The position numbers were made by a program, and so were the translations under genes. A stretch of 5,852 nt of DNA from Rhodospirillales bacterium. GTDB taxonomy: Bacteria > Pseudomonadota > Alphaproteobacteria > Acetobacterales > Acetobacteraceae. Of the stretch, positions 1-5,191 are shown piece after piece (positions within the stretch are counted from its first letter, which is position 1; the number at the start of each line of letters is the position of its first letter). The DNA is taken from NCBI GenBank assembly GCA_015654825.1, contig JAATGE010000257.1:1-5852 (forward strand), given 5' to 3'. The notes below the pieces were generated by a model, which was not told the DNA's origin, did not search any database, and worked only from the letters and a program-made list of their open reading frames with translations.

Positions 1-19
1 GGGGAGGGAATGAAGAATT

Positions 20-69
20 GGCCAGGGCTCTGCCCTGGACTCGCTGGGGCCTGAGGCCCCCGACCCCCT
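20..69 (+). repeat. Double-hairpin dispersed repeat, copy 1 (+)
   Basis: This is a full copy of a roughly 50-nt element made of two short hairpins in a row. Hairpin 1 is CCAGGGC (22-28), loop TCT, GCCCTGG (32-38). Hairpin 2 is GGGGCC (46-51), loop TGA, GGCCCC (55-60). A pyrimidine-rich GACCCCC tail follows. The same element recurs at 5700-5748 in the same orientation and at 133-163, 1951-2003 and 5829-5852 in the opposite one. It resembles REP/BIME-type intergenic repeats; any function is unknown. Confidence 0.85.
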
Positions 70-159
70 ATATTGGGGGGGAGGCGGCGAAGCTAGAAAA
101 CCCATGTCAATACTGGCTTCGCCGGAGGGACACAGCGGGTCCAGGGCAGAGCCCTGGCC
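20..159. repeat. Nested inverted-repeat structure, MITE/BIME-like
   Basis: The outer arms are 20-46 and 133-159, inverted repeats of 27 nt with one mismatch. The inner arms are CGGCGAAGC (85-93) and GCTTCGCCG (116-124), a perfect 9-bp inverted repeat around a 22-nt loop. Between outer and inner arms lies CCCCC (64-68) facing GGGGG (75-79). The 140-bp unit has no plausible gene. The geometry recalls a miniature inverted-repeat element or a paired REP unit, but I see no target-site duplication at its edges (GAATT on the left, TTTCT on the right). The palindromes are read directly; mobility is inference. Confidence 0.5.
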
Positions 160-163
160 TTTC
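133..163 (-). repeat. Double-hairpin repeat, copy 2, half element (-)
   Basis: On the minus strand this reads AAAGGCCAGGG, then the TCT-loop hairpin, then GGACCCGCTG, which matches the first half of the element. The second hairpin is missing: homology stops at 133. Read inverted, positions 133-159 match copy 1 (20-46) at 26 of 27 bases, so copies 1 and 2 form a long imperfect inverted repeat. Confidence 0.8.
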
Positions 164-220
164 TCGCCTGTCGTTCCTTAACGCCTACCAATCCGGGGGC
201 AGAAAACCGTTGACCGACGA

Positions 221-240
221 GCAGGATTGGCAAATCCTGC
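221..240. repeat. Perfect 8-bp inverted repeat, possible operator
   Basis: GCAGGATT-GGCA-AATCCTGC is an exact dyad with a 4-nt centre. It follows a TTGACC (210-215) that resembles a -35 hexamer. The dyad would fill the spacer and cover the expected -10 position, a common place for a dimeric regulator to bind. No T tract follows, so it is not a classical terminator. It lies 160 nt before the start of the helical-protein gene. An RNA hairpin or a chance palindrome remains possible. Confidence 0.3.
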
Positions 241-389
241 CGATCGTTGTGTATATCGGGGCGGGAGAACTGCGATGACCGCCGGCCGCTGCCGATCCGA
301 ACTGGAATTTCCCGCGACGATCTGTTTTTAGTTCGTTATAAAAGCCAAACTCTACACTTCTTTTGAACCCAGGCTGATCAATTAGGGAT

Positions 390-393
390 GGAG
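390..393 (+). promoter_or_regulatory. Ribosome binding site that decides the start at 400
   Basis: GGAG lies six nucleotides before the ATG at 400. The in-frame ATG at 388 has only TTAGGG directly abutting it, with no spacing, so I prefer the start at 400. Confidence 0.65.
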
Positions 394-399
394 ACTACC

Positions 400-1908
400 A
401 TGTCAAAGGCGCTTCAGGATCAATGGCTTGAGGAACTTCTGGGGCATCCCGTCATGCGCCGTGCCAATAACGCCGGTACGAAAGCCGCTCCGGCGCCGAA
501 CAGCAACGGAGCCGCTGGCGCGCCGGCCGACGACGATGCGGCGCCCGTCGCCGCCAGGTCTTCCCACGCGAACGCCAATTCGCCGCCGCCCAATCAAGCT
601 GCCGTGACCGTCGACGAGGGCGAACCGACCGTCATCGAACAATCCGGGGAAGCCTACAATCACGAGGCACTCGGCACTATTACGACCGGCGCCGCGGAGG
701 GCTGCCTGTACGCGTTCCTGAACGAGGATGGCTCCGCCTGGGCCGGCTCGAAATTCGCGCCCCTTGCGGAAACCCTGAACAAGAAAGGCAAGATCGTACA
801 GGATACGCTGGTCGCCATGGCGGACCGCATGTTCGACTGGCGCAAGAAAATGGACGTCATCCGCAAGAACGCCAGCGGCGGACAAGCGGGATTCAAGAAC
901 GCGAAGGCCGAATCCGCCACCGTCGGCGCCCACGCGAGCGGTCAGGCCGGGGAATATCTGCGCAACGCGATCGAGACCTACCTCGACAAGACGCACACCA
1001 TGGAAATCGAGTTCCGCAAGGTCCATGAGGCGCTGCTGCAATACGACCATGACTATGCCGAAATGGACAAGGCGCTGCAACAGGGCGCCCAACTCGACGC
1101 GACGCGCCAGGTGCAGGAGGATAAGGAAAAGGCCGAGGAAGAGAAAAAGAAGGTCGATGAGGAGCGCAACCAGATCGGCGAGTATTTCGACACGGCGCTG
1201 AAGCTCCTGAAGCCGGATGGCTGGCGCGAGGTAATCAGCGACACCGCTGCCTCGCTCGGCAAGCAGTTCCTGGAAGGCACGCTGGTCTCCACCGAACATC
1301 TCGCGCAATTGGAAAAGAATTTGGAGGCCTCGAAGAAAAGGCTCGCCCACATCGAGGATCGCGTGCAGATGGACAACGTGCGCGCCGCCAGCGCCGCGCT
1401 GGAGAAGGCCTCCAGCGCCATCGGCACCGCCCGCCAATCGCTGACCGAAGCGATCCGCAAGGTCCGCGACGCCCAGGTTACCGTCGTGGAAGCCCTGAAG
1501 AAATCCCCCGCCACCAAGCAGACGGCCGAAGTCATCGCGAAACGCGAAGCCCTGGCCAAGGATGTTCCGGAAGCCCAGAAACTGCTCGGCATTTACCTGG
1601 CGCGAACAGCCGAACTCGTGAAGGACATGACCGCCCTGAAAAAGAACTATACCGGCTTCATGGAAGTGCAGCTGTCGGCAAACAAGAACAACTCCATACC
1701 CTCCAATCCACCCTACCGGTACGCACTCAGCGAAATCGGCCGGATCAATGCCGGCACGCTCGGCGAGTTTCTAACCTACATCGGCGAACAGCGCGAAAAA
1801 GCCGATGAAGAAGTGAAGTTCCTGGCATCCCCGGGAAATTATTTCGGCGGCTACGCATCCATTCCCGACGTGCTGCAGGCCGCCCTGGAAAACCGCCTGA
1901 AGACGTAG
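400..1908 (+). CDS. Hypothetical protein, long helical/coiled-coil
   Basis: I do not recognise this 502-aa protein. It has no signal peptide and no membrane segment, so it looks cytosolic or exported by an unconventional route. A short amphipathic start (LQDQWLEELLGHPVMRR, residues 5-21) precedes an Ala/Pro/Asn/Asp-rich, probably disordered linker (about 25-75). From about 85 to the end the composition is strongly helical. A small Gly/Ala patch lies at 159-184. A highly charged Lys/Glu coiled-coil runs from about 222 to 258 (core EKAEEEKKKVDEER). A second heptad-like stretch runs from about 298 to 366, followed by a shorter helix at 380-420 and an Asn/Pro loop (428-439). There is a single Cys (102). 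The long paired helices would fit a helical-bundle or alpha-pore-forming-toxin fold, or a structural protein, but no hydrophobic hairpin is obvious. The start at 400 is chosen for its GGAG site; ATG 388 would add METT. It seems to be transcribed alone and ends 42 nt before a double-hairpin repeat. Confidence 0.88.
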   Translation: MSKALQDQWLEELLGHPVMRRANNAGTKAAPAPNSNGAAGAPADDDAAPVAARSSHANANSPPPNQAAVTVDEGEPTVIEQSGEAYNHEALGTITTGAAEGCLYAFLNEDGSAWAGSKFAPLAETLNKKGKIVQDTLVAMADRMFDWRKKMDVIRKNASGGQAGFKNAKAESATVGAHASGQAGEYLRNAIETYLDKTHTMEIEFRKVHEALLQYDHDYAEMDKALQQGAQLDATRQVQEDKEKAEEEKKKVDEERNQIGEYFDTALKLLKPDGWREVISDTAASLGKQFLEGTLVSTEHLAQLEKNLEASKKRLAHIEDRVQMDNVRAASAALEKASSAIGTARQSLTEAIRKVRDAQVTVVEALKKSPATKQTAEVIAKREALAKDVPEAQKLLGIYLARTAELVKDMTALKKNYTGFMEVQLSANKNNSIPSNPPYRYALSEIGRINAGTLGEFLTYIGEQREKADEEVKFLASPGNYFGGYASIPDVLQAALENRLKT

Positions 1909-1950
1909 CCCAGCTTCGCCAGGAGCCAAGGAAAAGCCGCGCAGCGCTAA

Positions 1951-2003
1951 CGGGGTCCGGGGCCTACTGGCCCCGGCGGGGTCCAGGGGCAGAGCCCCGG
2001 GCC
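1951..2003 (-). repeat. Double-hairpin repeat, divergent copy 3 (-)
   Basis: This is a full copy in reverse orientation between the helical-protein gene and the RidA-like gene. Its hairpins are CCGGGGCC (1957-1964), loop TACT, GGCCCCGG (1969-1976), and GGGGC (1986-1990), loop AGA, GCCCC (1994-1998) with an A/G mismatch below. Relative to the other copies the first of these stems is changed at both facing positions (T-A to C-G), so pairing is kept. It may dampen read-through from the upstream gene, but there is no T tract to call it a terminator. Confidence 0.8.
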
Positions 2004-2052
2004 TTACTTCCCTATCCAACACCAGCCCAGTCGCCTTGATTTCCCCACCCAC

Positions 2053-2077
2053 CCCGTGCAAGCACCGCGCGCACGGG
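2053..2077 (+). promoter_or_regulatory. Inverted repeat abutting the RidA-like gene's ribosome site
   Basis: CCCGTGC (2053-2059) and GCACGGG (2071-2077) form a perfect 7-bp stem with an 11-nt loop. It ends one base before AGGA (2079-2082), the ribosome binding site of the RidA-like gene. In mRNA this hairpin could affect ribosome access. GC-rich sequence makes chance stems common, so confidence is low. Confidence 0.25.
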
Positions 2078-2090
2078 CAGGATCGGCGTG

Positions 2091-2558
2091 ATGGCGGCAC
2101 ATATCCAGGCAAGACTTGACGAACTCGGCATCGCGCTGCCGGTGGTACAGCCGCCGGTGGCCACCTACGTGCCGTTCGTCCGCACCGACAATCTCGTCAT
2201 CGTGTCCGGCCAGTTGCCGATGGCCGGCGGCAAGCTCGCGGTGGCCGGCAAGCTCGGCGAAACCGTCTCGCTGGAGGACGGCCAGGCCGCCGCCCGCCAA
2301 TGCTTCCTGAACGTGCTGGCGCACCTGAACACCGCCTGCGACGGCGACCTCGATCGCGTCGTGCGCGTCGTCCGGCTCGGCGGCTTCGTCGCCTGCGCCC
2401 CGACCTTCAGCCAGCACCCCGCGGTGGTGAACGGCGCCTCCGACCTGGCGGTGGCGATCTTCGGCGACGCCGGCCGGCACGCCCGCGCCGCGGTCGGCGT
2501 CGCCAGCCTGCCGCTCGACGCCGCCGTGGAGCTGGAAGCGATTTTTGAAGTTCGATGA
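2091..2558 (+). CDS. RidA (YjgF/YER057c/UK114) family protein
   Basis: This is a 155-aa cytosolic protein of the RidA superfamily, whose best-known members hydrolyse reactive enamine/imine intermediates from PLP-dependent amino-acid dehydratases. Supporting motifs are YVPFVRTDNLVIVSGQLP (26-43), ARQCFLNVLAHL (68-79) and the C-terminal HARAAVGVASLPLDAAVELEA (130-150, last residues trimmed in quotation elsewhere). Aligned by eye with E. coli RidA, Arg132 matches catalytic Arg105 and Glu147 matches Glu120, so the deaminase site appears intact. It is longer than the canonical ~128 aa and carries GKLAVAGKLGE (47-57), as in the longer YjgF-like subgroup; that subgroup's substrate is uncertain. AGGA at 2079-2082 is 8 nt from ATG 2091 and 5 nt from GTG 2088, so either may be used; I chose ATG. 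It is the first gene of a likely four-gene operon, 43 nt before the ester hydrolase. Confidence 0.93.
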   Translation: MAAHIQARLDELGIALPVVQPPVATYVPFVRTDNLVIVSGQLPMAGGKLAVAGKLGETVSLEDGQAAARQCFLNVLAHLNTACDGDLDRVVRVVRLGGFVACAPTFSQHPAVVNGASDLAVAIFGDAGRHARAAVGVASLPLDAAVELEAIFEVR

Positions 2559-2592
2559 GTTACGCCGGCCGGTCCCGCGCCGCGCCGCATTT

Positions 2593-2597
2593 GGAGG
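2593..2597 (+). promoter_or_regulatory. Ribosome binding site that decides the start at 2602
   Basis: GGAGG ends 4 nt before ATG 2602 and 1 nt before ATG 2599. The tight spacing favours 2602. Both ATGs precede the same signal peptide and differ by one Met. Confidence 0.6.
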
Positions 2598-2601
2598 AAT
2601 G

Positions 2602-4542
2602 ATGCACCGCCTGCCCCTGGCCGTCGCCGCCCTGTCGCTTTTCACCCTGGCATCGGTGGCGCAGGCGCAAATCCCGTCGCTGCCCAGCGAAACGCCCGCA
2701 TCCTTCACGCCCGCCGTCGGCACCTTCGACTACACGCGCCGCACCGCCATGATCCCCATGCGCGACGGCGCCAAACTCTACACGGTCATCCTCATTCCGA
2801 AGGGCGCCCAACGCGCGCCGATGCTGCTGACGCGCACACCCTATGGCGCCGACGATCGGATCGATACGCACCAGAGCGCCCACCTGGCGGCCGTCATCGG
2901 CGAAAGCGACGTCGCCGACGAACTCGTCGAAAGCGGCGAGTATATTCGCGTGCTGCAGGATGTACGTGGCAAACACCGTTCCGAGGGCGACTATGTCATG
3001 ACCCGCCCGCTGATCGGCCCGCTCAATCCCACTAAAGTGGATCATTCCACCGACACTTACGACACCATCGACTGGCTGGTGAAGAACGTCCCTGAATCGA
3101 ACGGCCGTGTCGGCATCCTCGGCATTTCCTACGACGGCTTCACCAGCCTGATGGCGCTGGTGCACCCGCACCCGGCGCTCCGCGCCGCGGTGCCGATCAA
3201 TCCGATGGTCGATGGCTGGATGGGCGACGACTGGTTTCATAACGGCGCGTTTCGCCAGAGCAGCCTGAATTACGCGCACGACCAGGAAGCGACGCGCGAA
3301 AGCAGCGTCACCTGGTGGTCGGACAATTACGACGATTACGCCTCCTGGCTCAACGCCGGCAGCGCCGGCGACACCGCGAAGCTGCACGGCCTCGATACGA
3401 TCGGCTTCGCGCAGAAGCTGATGCAGCACCCGGCCTACGACCAGTTCTGGCAGAACCAGGCGCTGGACAAGATATTGGCGAAGGAGCCGCTGCAGGTTCC
3501 GGTGTTGCTGGTGCACAGCCTGTGGGACCAGGAGGATATCTACGGCGCCATTCACGTCTACAAGGCGCTGAAGCCGAAGGACGCGGGCAACGACAAGGTC
3601 TTTCTGCTACTCGGCCCCTGGTTCCATCACCAGGCGCGGCTGGACGGCAGCAGCATCGGCCCCTTCCAGCTCGGCAACGACACCGCGCTGTTCTTCCGCC
3701 GCGTATTCCTCAAGGGCTTCCTCGATCATTTCCTGCTCGACACCCCACCCCCGGGCCATCCGTTTCCGGTGGTCGCGTTCCAGACCGGCGTCAATCGCTG
3801 GGTGCCGATGGGCATCTGGCCACCCTCGTGCCTGCCCCCGGGCTGCGTTTCCGCGTTCGACCATCTCTATTTGCGCCCAGGCGGCGGCCTCGGCTTCACC
3901 GCGCCGCCCGCCGACGAGAAACCCGGCTATGACGAATATGTTGCCGATCCGGCAAAACCCGTTCCGTTCCTGCCCCGCCCCGTGCACCTCGAGGGCGACC
4001 AGGGCGAGCGCGACTGGCAGACCTGGCTCGTCTCAGACCAGCGGGAGGCCGCAAGCCGCACCGACGTACTGACGTTCGAATCCGACAAGCTGACCGCACC
4101 GCTGCAGATTTCCGGCGAACCCGCGGTCAACCTGGTCGCCAGCACCAGCGGCACCGACGGCGATTTCGTGGTGAAGCTGATCGATGTCTATCCCGACGAA
4201 GTCGGCCGCGATCCAAAACTCGGCGGCTATCAATTGATGGTTTCCGCCGACATTTTCCGCGGCCGCTACCGCGACAGCCTGGAAAAACCGTCGCCGATCC
4301 CCGCCGACGTCAAGCAGACCTATCGTTTCAAACTGCCGGACGCGAACCATGTGTTCCAGCCAGGCCACCGCGTCATGGTGCAAATCCAGTCCAGCTGGTT
4401 CCCGCTCTATGACCGCAACCCGCAAACCTATGTGGACAACATCTTCTTCGCCAAGCAATCGGACTACAAGAAAGCAACGATCCGGATCTTCGATGCCGGC
4501 AAGGATACCAGCTTCCTGCAACTGCCGGCGATCCAGCAGTGA
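2602..4542 (+). CDS. aehA: Secreted alpha-amino-acid ester hydrolase (CocE/NonD family)
   Basis: This 646-aa serine hydrolase of the X-Pro dipeptidyl-peptidase (S15)/CocE group is predicted to cleave or transfer alpha-amino acyl groups of esters and of beta-lactams such as cephalexin or ampicillin. A Sec signal peptide (residues 1-22, hydrophobic core, AQA|Q cleavage) puts it in the periplasm or outside. The nucleophile is Ser176 in GISYDGF. Aligned by eye with the Xanthomonas citri enzyme, Asp309 and His342 complete the triad, and Tyr81 and Tyr177 form the oxyanion hole. Asp210 (GDDW), Glu311 and Asp312 (WDQED) match the carboxylate cluster that binds the substrate's alpha-ammonium group. 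That cluster separates these enzymes from general CocE esterases. The C-terminal half (about 385-646) is the jelly-roll domain, with FQPGHRVMVQIQSSWFP and ending near RNPQT. The only cysteines of the mature protein are 410 and 415. An in-frame TTG at 2545 would extend it into the preceding gene but would bury the signal peptide. It lies 25 nt before the next gene. Confidence 0.94.
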   Translation: MHRLPLAVAALSLFTLASVAQAQIPSLPSETPASFTPAVGTFDYTRRTAMIPMRDGAKLYTVILIPKGAQRAPMLLTRTPYGADDRIDTHQSAHLAAVIGESDVADELVESGEYIRVLQDVRGKHRSEGDYVMTRPLIGPLNPTKVDHSTDTYDTIDWLVKNVPESNGRVGILGISYDGFTSLMALVHPHPALRAAVPINPMVDGWMGDDWFHNGAFRQSSLNYAHDQEATRESSVTWWSDNYDDYASWLNAGSAGDTAKLHGLDTIGFAQKLMQHPAYDQFWQNQALDKILAKEPLQVPVLLVHSLWDQEDIYGAIHVYKALKPKDAGNDKVFLLLGPWFHHQARLDGSSIGPFQLGNDTALFFRRVFLKGFLDHFLLDTPPPGHPFPVVAFQTGVNRWVPMGIWPPSCLPPGCVSAFDHLYLRPGGGLGFTAPPADEKPGYDEYVADPAKPVPFLPRPVHLEGDQGERDWQTWLVSDQREAASRTDVLTFESDKLTAPLQISGEPAVNLVASTSGTDGDFVVKLIDVYPDEVGRDPKLGGYQLMVSADIFRGRYRDSLEKPSPIPADVKQTYRFKLPDANHVFQPGHRVMVQIQSSWFPLYDRNPQTYVDNIFFAKQSDYKKATIRIFDAGKDTSFLQLPAIQQ

Positions 4543-4554
4543 CCAGGCTTTGTG

Positions 4555-4561
4555 AAAGGAG
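4555..4561 (+). promoter_or_regulatory. Ribosome binding site that decides the GTG start at 4568
   Basis: AAAGGAG lies six nucleotides before GTG 4568, a strong match to the anti-Shine-Dalgarno sequence. It supports a GTG start in the 25-nt gap after the ester hydrolase. Confidence 0.7.
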
Positions 4562-4567
4562 ATTGCC

Positions 4568-5191
4568 GTGAGCGAAACCGCGGCAGTATCCACGCGCAGT
4601 TGCACCGGCTGCACCGAATGCTGCCACATCCTGCCCATCGCCGAGCCGGACGTCGAAAAACCCGCCAACGTTACATGCGTCAATTGCATCGTCGGCGTCG
4701 GCTGCGGCATTTATGAAGCGCGCTACCATGTGTGCCACCGCTTCATGTGCCGCTGGGTGCTCGACGAAACGATAGGGCCGGCTTGGCGACCGGTCGACAG
4801 TCACATCGTTCTGACCCACGACAGCGACACCGCAACCCTGGTCGCGCAGGTCGATGCCGCCTACCCGAATACGTGGCGCCAATCGCCGTTCATCGATGAT
4901 TTGCGCGCCTGGGCCGCGTCGCCCACGCCGGAATGTCAGCGCGTGGTGGTCAAGGTCGGCGACGACGTCACTATCATCTTCCCGATCGGCGAGAAATTCA
5001 TTGGCCCTCTGCTGCCGGGCCAGACGCTGCTGGTGTACAAGATCCAGACGAATTTCTGGACCGTCTACGACGCCAAGGTCGTCGATCCCGCAGACCCGCG
5101 GGCCACCAACGCGATCGGCAGGCCACGCGTCGCCGGTCCGGGCGCGCTGCGCCTCGATCTTCCGGAATCCGCCGGCCCACGGCGTGGCTGA
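4568..5191 (+). CDS. CxxCxxCC (YkgJ-like) cysteine-cluster protein 1
   Basis: This 207-aa cytosolic protein has the signature of the YkgJ/CxxCxxCC family, described as putative zinc- or iron-chelating. Cysteines lie at 12, 15, 18 and 19 (CTGCTECC), then 37, 40, 46, 56 and 61. A tenth, Cys123, is absent from its paralogue. The second half has no cysteine cluster but is well conserved between the two copies: ATLVAQVDAAYP (89-100), WRQSPFIDDLRAW (103-115) and IFPIGEKFIGP (137-147). That argues for a defined domain rather than a loose tail. A 38-residue Pro/Arg-rich C-terminus (170-207) has no counterpart in the paralogue, and its end overlaps that gene. There is no signal peptide or membrane helix. 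The reaction is unknown; metal or Fe-S binding is inferred from the cysteines. It probably sits in one operon with the ester hydrolase. Confidence 0.9.
   Translation: MSETAAVSTRSCTGCTECCHILPIAEPDVEKPANVTCVNCIVGVGCGIYEARYHVCHRFMCRWVLDETIGPAWRPVDSHIVLTHDSDTATLVAQVDAAYPNTWRQSPFIDDLRAWAASPTPECQRVVVKVGDDVTIIFPIGEKFIGPLLPGQTLLVYKIQTNFWTVYDAKVVDPADPRATNAIGRPRVAGPGALRLDLPESAGPRRG

Larger units (their letters stand above)
1..387. other. Gene-free leader with palindromic repeats
   Basis: I see no convincing gene here. A long open frame (18-278) starts inside a double-hairpin repeat, translates that repeat, and has no ribosome site, so I discount it. The left part (20-159) is a nested palindromic repeat structure described separately. 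The middle holds a perfect 20-bp dyad at 221-240. From about 303 to 365 the sequence becomes AT-richer, with T runs and a TTATAA at 336-341. This is where the promoter of the helical-protein gene would be expected, but I cannot find a -35/-10 pair with good spacing. Positions 1-19 could be the tail of an upstream spacer and show nothing recognisable. Confidence 0.6.

Noticed and set aside
20..163. CRISPR array
   Set aside because: The repeats are few, in inverted rather than direct orientation, internally palindromic twice over, and not separated by uniform spacers.
18..278. An 86-codon open frame on the + strand
   Set aside because: It starts with TTG, has no ribosome site, and its first codons simply translate the double-hairpin repeat (frames like this recur wherever the repeat occurs). 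It does not resemble a protein family.
403..1437. A 344-codon open frame on the minus strand opposite the helical-protein gene
   Set aside because: It is a shadow of the GC-rich + strand gene: low-complexity Leu/Gly/Arg composition and no recognisable domain, while the + strand has a good start and coherent composition.
1951..2003. Rho-independent terminator of the helical-protein gene
   Set aside because: The hairpins are strong but no T tract follows on the + strand; the sequence is better explained as a dispersed repeat copy.
2545..2601. TTG 2545 as start of the ester hydrolase, overlapping the RidA-like gene
   Set aside because: It would add 19 residues rich in Arg before the signal peptide and has no good ribosome site; GGAGG before the ATG pair at 2599/2602 fits better.
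2004..2723. A 239-codon minus-strand frame across the RidA-like gene
   Set aside because: The + strand frame encodes a clear RidA-family protein; the minus frame has no family features and crosses the intergenic repeat edge and two genes.
4854..5183. N-terminal extension of the second cysteine-cluster gene through the first one
   Set aside because: The frame upstream of GTG 5184 is out of frame with the first cysteine-cluster gene and encodes Arg/Ser-rich sequence typical of an off-frame GC-rich shadow.
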